From Nitriliruptoraceae bacterium (GTDB taxonomy: Bacteria; Actinomycetota; Nitriliruptoria; Nitriliruptorales; Nitriliruptoraceae), in the NCBI GenBank assembly GCA_007122985.1, contig SKSM01000318.1, positions 1-38,845 of the forward strand: DNA of 38,845 nucleotides, written 5' to 3'. A program made the translations under genes and the position numbers. Each line of letters opens with the position of its first letter. Positions within the stretch are counted from its first letter, which is position 1. Of the stretch, positions 1 through 11,756 are shown in pieces. A model generated the notes under the pieces. The model had not been told where the DNA came from. It did no database searches and was given only the letters and a program-made list of their open reading frames with translations.

Positions 1-355
1 GACCCCTCACCGAGCTCGGGGACGATGCGGGCGAGCTCGCTGCGGCCGGGTCCGAACACCTCCGTCAGGCGGGCGTGCCCGAACTCGTCGGCAAGCCGGC
101 GCAGGATCTCCGCCAACGGTGCGAACGGCAGCTCGCTTCCCCCACCTCAACGCACCGGCCGACCACGGTCCGCATTCCGGCGTCCTCGCCCCGCCGCACG
201 ACCTCCTCCACGAGGCGGGACTTCCCGACACCGGCCTCACCGGAGACCACTGCCAGACGGAAGGCGGCCGATGCCACCTCACCAACGAGCCGATCCAGCT
301 CCTCGAGCTCACGATGGCGGCCGACCGACTCTGGACTGCTGACCCGTCGTCGCAT
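1..355 (-). pseudogene. LuxR-type AAA ATPase regulator, 5' part, frameshifted and window-truncated
   Basis: The reading frame opens at ATG 355 and encodes an N-terminal P-loop ATPase segment with Walker A GEAGVGKS (residues 39-46), preceded by SVGRHRELEELDRL. This start is typical of large LuxR-family regulators carrying an AAA/MalT-like ATPase. After residue 73 (GRCVEVGE) the frame degenerates and stops at position 65. A one-base shift near 132-139 restores the expected continuation (ELPFAPLAEILRRLADEFGH), which then stays open to the window edge. One base therefore appears to be missing: this is either a true frameshift or a sequencing error. The C-terminal TPR and HTH parts would lie outside the window. 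A -10-like TAGGCT lies at 389-394 on this strand. Confidence 0.6.
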
Positions 356-464
356 GCTCAGACCACGCCCCTCCCTGGGACGCGGGCGAGCCTACGCAAC
401 GCCCCCGTACCGAGGAAGGCCTGCAGTCGCTACCGACGGCAAGCCGCGCGCAAGCGTTCCGATG

Positions 465-539
<75 letters not shown>

Positions 540-591
540 CGGGCGACACGGCGGATCGCGTCGCGGCGGCGCAGCGTAGCGAGCGGTGCGT

Positions 592-608
592 CCGGGGGCG
601 AACCCCGG
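592..608 (-). terminator. Candidate hairpin after the DUF3566 gene
   Basis: A perfect 6-bp GC stem (CCGGGG/CCCCGG) with a 5-nt loop lies about 20 bases past the DUF3566 stop codon and before tRNA-Ile. There is no U-tract, which is common in high-GC actinobacteria. It may end the gyrB-to-DUF3566 transcript. The small stem keeps confidence low. Confidence 0.3.
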
Positions 609-625
609 CAGGGTCGTCGCCGACG

Positions 626-1147
626 TCAACGACCTTCGAACAGCGACTGGTCGGCGCCGTCGTCGTGTTCTGCCGGCGACCGGACCCGGGCTCCGCTCGC
701 TGGCGTCGCCTGGTCGCCGTGCGCGCGTGCGGGGGCACGTGGGCCGCTCGGTTGGGTGCCCGCGGTCACCGGACGAGCGGTCGCGGTCTTCGGCTGGGCT
801 CCCGAGCCGTCCTCGATGATGCCGATCACCAACCCGCCGGTCAGGTCGGCGATGAGGTTGTGCAGGAAGGCGAAGAACACCAGCACGGCGGTCTGCACGA
901 TCACCCACATGCCCCCGAGCAGCGCGAGCGCCTGGAACAGGTTGCCGGCATTGACCCCGCAACTGGTGAATCCGACGTCCAGGGCGATCTCGCAGACCTG
1001 GTCGACGATCTGCAGCCGGTCGATGATGAACCACACCACCGCCGCGACCAGCATGAAGATCACGAACAGCACGACGTTGGCCACGGCCCCGAACTTCAGG
1101 ACCGACCATGGATCGAGCCGCTTGATCGTCAACCGTCGTCGGACCAC
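626..1147 (-). CDS. DUF3566 family membrane protein
   Basis: About 173 residues. The N-terminus (RRRLTIKRLDPWSVLKFG) is the usual DUF3566 lead-in. It is followed by a strong transmembrane segment (VVLFVIFMLVAAVVWFII) and a second hydrophobic stretch (ALALLGGMWVIVQTAVLVFFAFL), then a polar Pro/Ala/Arg-rich tail. The family sits next to gyrA in actinobacteria (Rv0007 in M. tuberculosis), and it does so here. GTG 1147 is preferred because AGGAG lies five bases upstream. The track's GTG at 1153 would leave no room for the ribosome site. The molecular function is unknown; this is an integral membrane protein co-oriented with gyrase genes and probably their last operon member. Confidence 0.85.
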   Translation of the reverse strand: MVRRRLTIKRLDPWSVLKFGAVANVVLFVIFMLVAAVVWFIIDRLQIVDQVCEIALDVGFTSCGVNAGNLFQALALLGGMWVIVQTAVLVFFAFLHNLIADLTGGLVIGIIEDGSGAQPKTATARPVTAGTQPSGPRAPARAHGDQATPASGARVRSPAEHDDGADQSLFEGR

Positions 1148-1213
1148 GTGCACTCCTACCGCCCGCGGGGGATGCTACCTGCGGGATCGCCGCGAACCGC
1201 GACACCCCACGGT

Positions 1214-1645
1214 CTAGCGTTCCGCGCCGCGCATCGACCCGGTCAGGCGTCCGTCCGGGTCCGACAAGAAGCACACGACCTCCCGATCGTCCTGCTCCTG
1301 CCACGACTCCTCGGTCGGCCAGAAGGCAGCGGCCTGCAGATCGGAGTCGGCGTAGGCCGTGCCGACATACACCTCGAAGCGTGTCCGGCAACCGTCCTCG
1401 GCCTCGGCCCGCACCTCGTCGGATCCCGGCCAGGCACCGTCGTCGAGGTCGTAGGTCGCATAGACCTCGTGATCGTGCGGTTGGTCACAGTCGACCGAGG
1501 ACACCGACTGGACCGAGCCGTCGCCCGGCTGCACCTGGTCGAAGCAGTCTCCGGCGTCCAGGCTGAACACGTCGACCTCGTCCGTGCAGCCGACGGCGAC
1601 GGCTGCGACCACCACCAGCAGTCCGACGAGGTGGTGGCGTGGCAT
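1214..1645 (-). CDS. Putative lipoprotein, septum-formation family
   Basis: The ORF track starts at 1711, but ATG 1645 has AAGGA six bases upstream and opens a clean lipoprotein signal (MPRHHLVGLLVVVAAVAVGC) with the lipobox cysteine at residue 20. The mature part begins TDEVDVFSLDAGDCF and contains the signature DCDQPHDHEVYA and several paired cysteines, matching the actinobacterial extracytoplasmic domain named septum formation. The mature protein is about 120 residues and probably stays attached to the outer face of the membrane. It lies just downstream of gyrA on the same strand. The role is not established; the family name is historical and does not prove a division function. Confidence 0.7.
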   Translation of the reverse strand: MPRHHLVGLLVVVAAVAVGCTDEVDVFSLDAGDCFDQVQPGDGSVQSVSSVDCDQPHDHEVYATYDLDDGAWPGSDEVRAEAEDGCRTRFEVYVGTAYADSDLQAAAFWPTEESWQEQDDREVVCFLSDPDGRLTGSMRGAER

Positions 1646-1733
1646 CGAAGATCCTTGGGGTCGCAGCGGGGCAGCGGGGCAGCGGTGGATCGGCGCACAG
1701 GGACGCCACACACGGGACGTGGATCGGGGAATG

Positions 1734-4403
1734 CTACTGACCGGACGGGGCAGCCGGATCCTCCACCGCTTCCGCGTCCGACTCCTCCTCGACCACGAGC
1801 GCGACGGCCACGACGGCGGCGCCCGCGCCTGGCCGCATCAGCGACACGCCCTGGGTCGCCCGCCCCATCGGCCGTACGTCAGCGAGGTCCATGCGGATCA
1901 ACGTCCCGTTGTCGGTCACCAGCAGGATCTCGGCTTCGTAGGGGACGACCAACGCACCCGCCAGCCCGCCGCGCGACTCGGAGATCTTGACCGTCCTGAC
2001 CCCGAGCCCGCCACGTCGCTGCGTCGGGTAGCGCACGATCGGCGTGCGCTTGCCGTAGCCCTGCTCGGTGACGACCAGCAGGTAGGACCCATCGTCTTCG
2101 TCGCCGGCGACCGGCGACATGGCCAGCAGTTCGTCGCCGTCCACGAGGCGCATACCCCGGACGCCGGCGGCGTTGCGCCCCATGGCGCGGGCGTCATCCT
2201 CGTGGAACCTGATCGCATGGCCACCACGCGAGACCAGGATCAGGTCGCGCCGGCCGTCGGTCACCGCGACCTGGGTGAGCTCGTCGCCCTCGTGGAGGTT
2301 GATGGCGATCAGGACCGACCGGGGTGAGTCGAAGTCGGAGAGCCGGGTGCGCTTGATGGTTCCCTGCCGGGTCGCGAACACCAGGAAGCGGTCGTCGGTG
2401 AACTCGCGCAGCGCGAGCATCGCCGCGACGGTCTCACCGGGCTCGAGCGCGAGACCGGGCACGTTGGCGACGTACACGCCCTTGGACGACCGTGCCTTCT
2501 CAGGAACCTGGTAGGCCTTGATCCGGTAGACGCGCCCGCGGTTGGTGAAGAACAACAGGTGGTCGTGCGTGGAACACGTCAGGAGGCGCGAGACGATGTC
2601 GTCCTCCTTCATGTCGGTCCCACGGACACCCCGCCCACCACGGCGCTGAGTGCGGAAGGAGTCGACCGGCGTGCGCTTGATGTAGCCCGCCCGCGTCAGG
2701 GTGATGACCACGTCATCGACGGGGATGAGATCCTCGACCGTCATGGCGCCGTCATCGGGGACGATGCGGCTGCGGCGTTCGTCGGCGAAGCGGCCACGGA
2801 TCTCCGACAGCTCCTCCTTGATCACCTCGCGCACGCGTGTGGGGTCGTCCAGGATGGACCTGAGCTCGGAGATCAGCTGCTGGAGCTCGTCGTACTCCTC
2901 CTGGATGCGCTGACGCTCGAGCTGCGCGAGCCGGCGCAGCTGCATGTCGAGGATCGCCTGTGCCTGGATCTCCGAGAGCTCGAACCGGGTCATCAACTGC
3001 GACTTGGCCGCGTCGGCCGACTCGCTCCCACGGATCAGGGCGATGATCTCGTCGACGTTGTCGAGGGCGATCAGCAGCCCTTCGAGGACGTGGGCGCGCT
3101 CCTCGGCCTTGCGCAGGCGGTACCGGGTCCGCCGGGTGATGACGTCGACCTGGTGGGCGACGTAGTGCGACAACGCCTGGTCCAGCGTCAGGGTGCGGGG
3201 CACGCCGTCCACCAGTGCCAGCAGGTTCACACCGAAGCTGTCCTGGAGCTGGGTGTGCTTGTAGAGCTGGTTGAGCACCACCTGCGCGTTGGCGTCGCGC
3301 TTGAGGTCGATGACCATGCGCATGCCCTCACGCGAGGACTCGTCGTGGAGGTCGGCAATGCCGGTGATCACCTTGTTGTTGACCAGCTCGGCGATCTTCT
3401 GCAGCAGGTTCGCCTTGTTGACGAGGTAGGGGATCTCGGTCACCACGATGCGCTCACGGTCGCGGCCGCGCTCCGGCTCCTCGATGGTGCACACCGCCCG
3501 GACCTTGATCGAGCCGCGCCCGGTGGTGTAGGCGTCGTAGGCCCCCTGGTTGCCGAGGATGAGCCCGCCGGTGGGAAAGTCCGGGGCGGGCACGTAGTCC
3601 ATCAGCGCCCGTGCGTCGAGGCTCGGGTCGTCGATCAGTGCGATCGTGGCGTCGATGAGCTCGCCGAGGTTGTGCGGTGGGATGCTGGTCGCCATCCCGA
3701 CCGCGATGCCCGTGGCTCCGTTGGCCAACAGGTTGGGGAACCGGGAGGGCAGGACGATCGGCTCGTCCTCATAGCCGTCGTAGTTCGGGATGAAGTCGAC
3801 CGTCTCCTCGTCGATGTCACGCAGCTGCTCCATCGCGAGGCGCGACAGGCGTGACTCGGTGTAGCGCATCGCCGCCGGCGGATCGCCGTCGATCGAACCG
3901 AAGTTGCCGTGGCCGTCGATCAGTTCGTAGCGGATGGAGAAGTCCTGGCCCATCCGCACCAGCGCGTCGTAGATCGCCGAGTCACCGTGCGGGTGGTACT
4001 TCTTCATCACGTCGCCGACGGCGGAGGCGCACTTGCGGTACGGGCGATCCGGCCGCAGTCCGGTCTCGTCCATCGAGTACAGGATGCGTCGGTGCACGGG
4101 CTTGAGGCCGTCACGTACGTCCGGCAGCGCCCGCCCCACGATGACGCTCATGGCGTAGTCGAGGTACGAGGCGCGCATCTCGTCCTCGATCACCACCGGC
4201 TCGACGCGGGCGGCGAGCACCCCACCGGTCTCGTCCAGCGGCGTGCCGTCGTCGGCACGCGGCACGGGGTCACCGGGGATCGGCGCTACGGCACCGTCGG
4301 CCGGCGTCCCCGCGTCCGCGCCGAGCGCACCGCCGACGGCGGGCTCCTCGCCGGACGCCGGGTCGTCGGTCGGGTCGGTCGGGTCGGTCGGATCGTCGGC
4401 CAC
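1734..4403 (-). CDS. gyrA: DNA gyrase subunit A
   Basis: 889 residues. GyrA is the breakage-reunion subunit of the A2B2 gyrase that introduces negative supercoils. The catalytic tyrosine is Tyr181 in AAMRYTE. The quinolone-determining region reads [15 protein letters not shown], keeping the Ser (142) and Asp (146) that correspond to E. coli S83/D87. The GyrA-box QRRGGRG follows the coiled-coil/tower region, and a beta-pinwheel C-terminal domain and acidic tail finish the protein. GTG 4403 has GGAGG five to six bases upstream. It differs from most GyrA in an acidic, low-complexity N-terminal extension of about 70 residues before [10 protein letters not shown], which begins with tandem DPT repeats. 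It is the fourth gene of the apparent gyrB operon. Confidence 0.97.
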   Translation of the reverse strand: MADDPTDPTDPTDDPASGEEPAVGGALGADAGTPADGAVAPIPGDPVPRADDGTPLDETGGVLAARVEPVVIEDEMRASYLDYAMSVIVGRALPDVRDGLKPVHRRILYSMDETGLRPDRPYRKCASAVGDVMKKYHPHGDSAIYDALVRMGQDFSIRYELIDGHGNFGSIDGDPPAAMRYTESRLSRLAMEQLRDIDEETVDFIPNYDGYEDEPIVLPSRFPNLLANGATGIAVGMATSIPPHNLGELIDATIALIDDPSLDARALMDYVPAPDFPTGGLILGNQGAYDAYTTGRGSIKVRAVCTIEEPERGRDRERIVVTEIPYLVNKANLLQKIAELVNNKVITGIADLHDESSREGMRMVIDLKRDANAQVVLNQLYKHTQLQDSFGVNLLALVDGVPRTLTLDQALSHYVAHQVDVITRRTRYRLRKAEERAHVLEGLLIALDNVDEIIALIRGSESADAAKSQLMTRFELSEIQAQAILDMQLRRLAQLERQRIQEEYDELQQLISELRSILDDPTRVREVIKEELSEIRGRFADERRSRIVPDDGAMTVEDLIPVDDVVITLTRAGYIKRTPVDSFRTQRRGGRGVRGTDMKEDDIVSRLLTCSTHDHLLFFTNRGRVYRIKAYQVPEKARSSKGVYVANVPGLALEPGETVAAMLALREFTDDRFLVFATRQGTIKRTRLSDFDSPRSVLIAINLHEGDELTQVAVTDGRRDLILVSRGGHAIRFHEDDARAMGRNAAGVRGMRLVDGDELLAMSPVAGDEDDGSYLLVVTEQGYGKRTPIVRYPTQRRGGLGVRTVKISESRGGLAGALVVPYEAEILLVTDNGTLIRMDLADVRPMGRATQGVSLMRPGAGAAVVAVALVVEEESDAEAVEDPAAPSGQ

Positions 4404-4456
4404 GGGGTCCTCCAGATGGGCCTGTTCCCGCTAGGCGCCGGACGGCGCCGACAGGA

Positions 4457-4777
4457 TCAGCGCTGGTCGTGTCGGTCGTCCGGCCCCGTCTCACGGCCGG
4501 GGTCTGGCTCGTGGTCGGGCCGGACTCCACCCGGGTCGGTGCCGGGGTCAGACGGCGGGCGGGCATCGTGATCGGTGAGGTGGGCGTTCGGATCGGTCGG
4601 GTGGAAGGTCTCGGCCCGTCGCCCGGCGGCATGCAGCAGCAGTCCGCTCAGCAGACCCGCGACGACGCCGACCCCCACCGATCCACCGGCCGGCAGGCCC
4701 AGGAAGATGCCGAGCGCAGCGATCGCCCCCGCGACGAGGACGGCCGCGGTCAACGCAGCGCGCAGGTTGCGATCCAT
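4457..4777 (-). CDS. Small two-helix membrane protein, unknown function
   Basis: 106 residues. Two hydrophobic helices (LTAAVLVAGAIAALGIFLGLP and VGVGVVAGLLSGLLLHAAG) are followed by a hydrophilic His/Asp/Pro-rich tail of about 50 residues. No catalytic motif is visible. The ATG at 4777 lies one base after the stop of the preceding gene (TGA-G-ATG), so translation is probably coupled, and gyrA follows 53 bases later. I do not recognise a named family. The position inside the gyrB-gyrA interval suggests co-expression with gyrase, not a gyrase function. Confidence 0.6.
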   Translation of the reverse strand: MDRNLRAALTAAVLVAGAIAALGIFLGLPAGGSVGVGVVAGLLSGLLLHAAGRRAETFHPTDPNAHLTDHDARPPSDPGTDPGGVRPDHEPDPGRETGPDDRHDQR

Positions 4778-4778
4778 C

Positions 4779-7465
<2,687 letters not shown>

Positions 7466-8170
7466 TCAGGTGCCGCTGACCTGGTCTGCGAGCGCCGACA
7501 TCTGGTCCTGTCCGATGATCCCGGTCAGCCGCGAGGCCACCTGACCGTCGCCGTCGACCGCGACCCAGTACGGCGTCGCGGTGAGCCCGTAGGCCCGGGC
7601 GACCGACGAGTCCGCGTCGTCGACGATGATCGGATCGGTGAATCCCACCTCGGCGTACCAGTCCTGTGGCGGCCAGTTCGGCCGCGTCCGGTCGTGGCTG
7701 GTCGCGACGGAGACGAGTTCGACGTCGTCGGGGAGGTTGCCGGCCTCGAGCCAGTCGACCACGTGCGGCAACTCCTCGCCACAGGCGGGGCACCAGGACG
7801 CCATGAACGCGATCAGCTGTGGCTGGCCCGGCTCACCGATCGTCACCGGTGTGTCGTCGAAGTCCTGGCCGTCGACAACCGGTGCCGGTGCGCCGATGTC
7901 CGGATCGTCTCCGGGGTCCTGCGGGGCCGGCGAGAGATCCTCGCCGTCGATGGTGGGATCGCCGGCGACCTCGTCGACGGTGGGGATGTCGGGCGCCTGC
8001 GAGGACTCACCGGCCGAGAGCACGCCGATCACGACCGCGAGCCCGAGTACGAGCACCCCGACGCCAGCCAGCAGCAGACGCTGTCGACGCTGCTGGGCGC
8101 GCTTCTCGGCTTCACGTGCCTCGCGGTCGGCTTTGGCGCGTGCCTTGCGGTTGGAGGCGTTGCTCGACAT
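7466..8170 (-). CDS. Membrane-anchored TlpA-like thioredoxin-fold protein
   Basis: 234 residues: a basic, charged cytoplasmic N-terminus, one transmembrane anchor (residues 31-52), an acidic Pro-rich linker to about 110, then a redoxin domain. The active site is WCPAC (126-130) and the cis-proline loop is ATPYW. The domain should face outside the membrane. The family reduces or exchanges thiols in exported proteins or cytochrome c maturation. The next gene upstream is a DsbB/BdbC-like quinone-linked oxidase, so this partner may instead act as a DsbA-like oxidant. ATG 8170 has GGAG seven bases upstream. Oxidase versus reductase function cannot be decided from sequence. Confidence 0.8.
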   Translation of the reverse strand: MSSNASNRKARAKADREAREAEKRAQQRRQRLLLAGVGVLVLGLAVVIGVLSAGESSQAPDIPTVDEVAGDPTIDGEDLSPAPQDPGDDPDIGAPAPVVDGQDFDDTPVTIGEPGQPQLIAFMASWCPACGEELPHVVDWLEAGNLPDDVELVSVATSHDRTRPNWPPQDWYAEVGFTDPIIVDDADSSVARAYGLTATPYWVAVDGDGQVASRLTGIIGQDQMSALADQVSGT

Positions 8171-8252
8171 GGTGGTGCTCCGTAGCTGCGGGAAGAGATC
8201 GCGTCTGCAGTGTGTCGGGCCGGTCGACGGCTGTGACCGGTGGGCGGCCCGC

Positions 8253-8753
8253 TCACCGTGTCCGGGCGGCGAGGCTCAGCACTGTGATGGCCAGAAAACC
8301 GATCAGCGCCATGGTCGGCAGGGTGAGGAAGCCGAACTCCTCGACCCAGATCAACGAACAGGGCGCGACCGGATCACAGGCACCCCCGAGTGCCGGGTTG
8401 TTCTCGATGGTGATGTGCCAGACGGCGATCACGCTACCGATTGCGGTCAGCGGCACCGTGATCCGCCATACCTCGCGGTCCCCGCGAGCCGCCGCGACAC
8501 CGAGCACGATCACCAGCGGGTACATCGCGATGCGTTGGTACCAGCACAGGGTGCACGGGGTGTAGCCGGCCACCTCCGACAGCAGCAGTGAGCCGCCCGT
8601 CGCGACCGCGGCGATGGCGGTGGCCGTTGGCAGTGCGGCGGCTTGCAGCCAGTCGGGGACCCGTCGACGAACCAGCGCCACCGTCGTCCCGACGGCGATG
8701 ACGATCGCGACCAACGCGAGGATCGCGAACGTTCGTTCGGCGACAGCGATCAC
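8253..8753 (-). CDS. Disulfide bond formation protein, DsbB/BdbC family
   Basis: About 166 residues from GTG 8753, which has GAGG nine bases upstream. The track extends to GTG 8867, but those extra 38 residues are Pro/Arg-rich without a ribosome site. Four to five membrane helices are visible. The first redox pair is CTLC (C67, C70) in the motif TPCTLCWYQR, and the second pair is C116 and C122 in GGACDPVAPCS, as in DsbB/BdbC, which passes electrons from DsbA-type thiols to quinone. The gene is followed 82 bases later by a TlpA-like thioredoxin protein, giving an oxidant/carrier pair. It lies downstream of dciA in the same orientation. Confidence 0.85.
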   Translation of the reverse strand: MIAVAERTFAILALVAIVIAVGTTVALVRRRVPDWLQAAALPTATAIAAVATGGSLLLSEVAGYTPCTLCWYQRIAMYPLVIVLGVAAARGDREVWRITVPLTAIGSVIAVWHITIENNPALGGACDPVAPCSLIWVEEFGFLTLPTMALIGFLAITVLSLAARTR

Positions 8754-8900
8754 AGGGGGTGGCCTCACGGTCAGTTCGGGAACCGGCGCTGCGACGGCGG
8801 ACAGGGACGATGCCTCGAGCCGAGCACGCACGCGAGGGTACGACCTGACCGCAACTGGTGGTGGCACGCGGAGCCGTCGTGCCGACCGACGACGACGCGC

Positions 8901-9422
8901 TCACGGCTGTTCGAGGTCGCCCACGGTGATCTTGATCTCTCGGACGGTCCCGGAGCCGAGCACCGTGGCGGCGTTCTCGAGCAGCTGCGGCATCAGGTAG
9001 CGCAGCTGTGTCGCCCACGCCGGTGTGGCGGCCCGGACCACCAGCGTCCCACCGGCCAGTCGCACCGGTTCGCAGCGTCCGGCGAGCTGCTCACCGACGA
9101 TCTCGGTCCACCGTGCCTGAGCCCGTGACGCCCCGAGCCGCTCGCCCCAGCCCCGCCGGTCGATCAGGTCGCTGAGCGTCTCCCCGAGCGGGGTCGGTGG
9201 TCCGACCCGCCGCAGCCCGTCGGTTCCCTCGTCTGGCACGGTCCAATCGTCGTCGTCCGGCGGAGCCGGGTCGAACTGGTCGTGCTCCTGCTTCGCGCGG
9301 CGACGGGCCTGCTGCCGCCGCCGCTGCTCGTAGACGTCGTGTCCGACGTCGATCCGCCCCGCCCGACGCACCGACTTGGCGTCGGACGGGCGGTCACCGG
9401 GGCGCTTGTCATCCGGGCTCAC
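8901..9422 (-). CDS. dciA: DciA-like DUF721 protein
   Basis: 173 residues. The N-terminal half is charged and low in complexity (YEQRRRQQARRRAKQEH). The C-terminal DUF721 domain begins about residue 77 (TPLGETLSDLIDRRGW), includes WTEIVGEQLAGRCEPVRL, and ends with VVRAATPAWATQLRYLMPQLL and REIKITV, the usual family pattern. DciA is regarded as the ancestral bacterial replicative-helicase operator or loader where DnaC/DnaI are absent. GTG 9422 overlaps the recF stop by four bases (GTGA), implying coupling. The position between recF and gyrB is standard in actinobacteria. Confidence 0.88.
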   Translation of the reverse strand: MSPDDKRPGDRPSDAKSVRRAGRIDVGHDVYEQRRRQQARRRAKQEHDQFDPAPPDDDDWTVPDEGTDGLRRVGPPTPLGETLSDLIDRRGWGERLGASRAQARWTEIVGEQLAGRCEPVRLAGGTLVVRAATPAWATQLRYLMPQLLENAATVLGSGTVREIKITVGDLEQP

Positions 9423-10618
9423 GCGGCACCCACCGTTCCGTCGGTCGACGCACCGGCAGCGTCGTCCCGGGGGCGCAACCGGCTCAGTCCGTCGTCGTTG
9501 ACCACCTCGATGCGGCGACCGCCCAGAGGTACGTCCGCCTCGACCGCAGCGGTGACGATCACCTGGTCGAAGCCGCCGCAGGCGACGGCGAGCTGGTGTC
9601 GCCGGGCCTCGTCGAGCTCGGAAAAGACGTCGTCGAGCAGGATCACCGGTCGGTCACCGACCTGGGCGAGCACCTGCGAGGTCGCAAGCTTCAGCGCCAG
9701 GGCCAGTGACCACGCCTCGCCCTGCGACGCGTAGCCCTTGGCCGCGAGCTGACCGATGGTCAGCTCCAGGTCGTCACGGTGGGGACCGACGAGCGTCAGC
9801 CCACGGTCGAGTTCGTCGTCTCGGGCTTCGTCGAGGGACCGACGAAACGCTGCGGCGATCGGTGCCGTGTCCGGCACACCACCGTCAGCCTGGTGCGCAC
9901 CGACCTGCTCACCCGCCGTGGAGCGGTACCGCAGCCCGACACGCTCCGGGCGGTCGGCGAGCTGGCGGTAGCCGGTGTCGGTCGGTGCCTGCAACGCGCG
10001 GACGACCGCCACCCTCGCCGCCAGCAGGTGCGTGCCGTGGGTCACCAGCTGCTCGGTCCAGACATCGATCGTGCTCGTCGCGGCGTCACGGGCGCTGCCC
10101 CGGAGGGAGCGAGCCTGTTTGAGCAGCTGGTTGCGCTGCTTGAGCGCCCGCTCGTACTCCGCACGCGCAGCCGCGAACGCCGGGCGGCGTTGCGCCAGCA
10201 CGTCGTCGAGGAAGCGGCGACGTTCTGCCGGATCGCCGCGCACGATGCTCAGGTCCTCAGGTGCGAACAGCACCGCGCGAAGCACGCCGAGTGCCTCCCC
10301 CGTGCGACGGACGTCCTGGCCGTCCACGCGGGTTCGGGTGCGACGTCCCGTGCCGACCTCCAGCTCGACCGAACGACGACGTCGCTCATCGGTGAGCAGG
10401 TGGCAACGGATCACGCCGACCTCTGCGTCGACGCGGACGAGCGGTCCGTCCGACGCGACGCGGTGGGAGCGACCGGACGCCGCCCGGAAGATCGCCTCGA
10501 GCAGGTTGGTCTTCCCGTGCCCGTTTGAACCGATCAGGACCGTCGAGCCAGGTGCGAAGGTGCAGCTCGCCCGGTCATAGGAGCGAACGTCGGTGAGGTC
10601 CAGGCGCTCGAGGAGCAC
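9419..10618 (-). CDS. recF: DNA replication and repair protein RecF
   Basis: 399 residues. RecF is an SMC-like ATPase that, with RecO and RecR, loads RecA at gapped DNA. Walker A is GSNGHGKT (30-37), the signature region is SQGEAWSLALALKLA, and Walker B/D-loop is VILLDDVFSELDEARR. GTG 10618 has GGAGG five bases upstream. dnaN ends 25 bases before it and dciA overlaps its stop. The C-terminal tail after LRPRDDAAG is short and variable. There is no gnd gene between dnaN and recF, unlike Streptomyces. Confidence 0.95.
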   Translation of the reverse strand: MLLERLDLTDVRSYDRASCTFAPGSTVLIGSNGHGKTNLLEAIFRAASGRSHRVASDGPLVRVDAEVGVIRCHLLTDERRRRSVELEVGTGRRTRTRVDGQDVRRTGEALGVLRAVLFAPEDLSIVRGDPAERRRFLDDVLAQRRPAFAAARAEYERALKQRNQLLKQARSLRGSARDAATSTIDVWTEQLVTHGTHLLAARVAVVRALQAPTDTGYRQLADRPERVGLRYRSTAGEQVGAHQADGGVPDTAPIAAAFRRSLDEARDDELDRGLTLVGPHRDDLELTIGQLAAKGYASQGEAWSLALALKLATSQVLAQVGDRPVILLDDVFSELDEARRHQLAVACGGFDQVIVTAAVEADVPLGGRRIEVVNDDGLSRLRPRDDAAGASTDGTVGAA

Positions 10619-10643
10619 GGAGGCCTCCGGCGCAGCGTGGTGG

Positions 10644-11756
10644 TCAACTGACCCGCATCGGCATCAGCAGGTAGGTGAGGTCGTCGACGTCACCGTCGGC
10701 GGCGTGTGGCTTGAGCACCGCCGGCTTGAGTCCGTCGCGCAGCTCGATGCGCACCGAGTCGGTGCCGGTCGCCTCCAGGCCGGAGAGCAGATAGGTCGGG
10801 TTGAAGGCGATCGACAGGCCCTCGCCATCGACCTCCGCAGGGACGGACTCGGCGGCGTCGCCCATCTCCTGGTTGGTGGCTTGCAGGTCGATCGACCCGT
10901 CGTCGAAGGTCAGGACCAATGGGGTGTTGGCCTGGCCCATGGCCACGATCGCGACACGCTGGAGCGCATCGGCGAGGGCTGTCCGATCCACGACCACCGA
11001 CGTCTCGTGCGCGTCGGGAAGCAGTGCACGGTAGTTCGGGAAGGAGCCTTCGATGAGCTTGGTCGTCAGGCGCCGGTCCCCGAACAAGAACGACACCTGG
11101 CCCTCCTCCAAGACCACGGTGACCGCTCCTCCGGCCTCGGCCGCACCCTTGGCTGCCTCCTGGAGCGATCGAGCCGGCACCAGCGCGCTGCCTTCGACCG
11201 CCTCCTCGAAGGGCACCGAGCGCACCGCAAGCCGGTAGCTGTCCGTCGCAGCGGCGGTCAGTCGTCCCTCGGCCGCCTCGAGCTGCACGCCGGTCAGCAC
11301 CGGCCGGCCCTCGTCGCTCGATGCTGCCCGTGCGACCTGGCCGACCAGGCGGGAGAAGGCATCGGCCTTGATGGTGCCCTGTGTCGCGCCTTCCGCCGGA
11401 GACGCCAGGCTCGGAAAGTCCTCCGCCTGCATCCCGCGGACCTTGAAGGTCGCCCGACCGCAGGTGATCTCCACACGGTCGCCGTCACCGTCGAGCTGGA
11501 CGGGTGCGTCGGGAAACCGTGCGACCAGCTGCGACAACAGCCGGCCTGGCAGCAGCACGGTGCCCGGACGATCGATCTGCACCGGAATCGAACTCTCGGC
11601 CGAGACCTCGAGGTCGGTGGCGCGACACACCAGCCGGCCGTCGACGGCCTCGAGCAGGATGCCCGAGAGAGCCGGGAGGGTCACCCGGGCACCAACGGTG
11701 CGGGTGGCCCATGACACGGCATCGGCGAACTCGGCACGCTCGGCACGCAGCTTCAC
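10644..11756 (-). CDS. dnaN: DNA polymerase III beta sliding clamp
   Basis: 370 residues from GTG 11756. This start has AGGAGG six bases upstream and gives the standard N-terminus (MKLRAERAEFADAVSW). The track's longer ORF to 11864 adds unrelated residues from the origin region. The protein has the three repeated clamp domains and ends DDLTYLLMPMRVS, the usual family terminus (LMPMRV). The clamp tethers DNA polymerase III and binds many partners. The gene lies about 510 bases downstream of dnaA, with the probable origin between them, and is followed by recF. Confidence 0.97.
   Translation of the reverse strand: MKLRAERAEFADAVSWATRTVGARVTLPALSGILLEAVDGRLVCRATDLEVSAESSIPVQIDRPGTVLLPGRLLSQLVARFPDAPVQLDGDGDRVEITCGRATFKVRGMQAEDFPSLASPAEGATQGTIKADAFSRLVGQVARAASSDEGRPVLTGVQLEAAEGRLTAAATDSYRLAVRSVPFEEAVEGSALVPARSLQEAAKGAAEAGGAVTVVLEEGQVSFLFGDRRLTTKLIEGSFPNYRALLPDAHETSVVVDRTALADALQRVAIVAMGQANTPLVLTFDDGSIDLQATNQEMGDAAESVPAEVDGEGLSIAFNPTYLLSGLEATGTDSVRIELRDGLKPAVLKPHAADGDVDDLTYLLMPMRVS

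Noticed and set aside
2559-3854. 431-codon plus-strand ORF inside gyrA
   Set aside because: Antisense shadow of the conserved gyrA coding region; composition (Val/Asp/Leu/His-rich) is that of a reversed high-GC gene.
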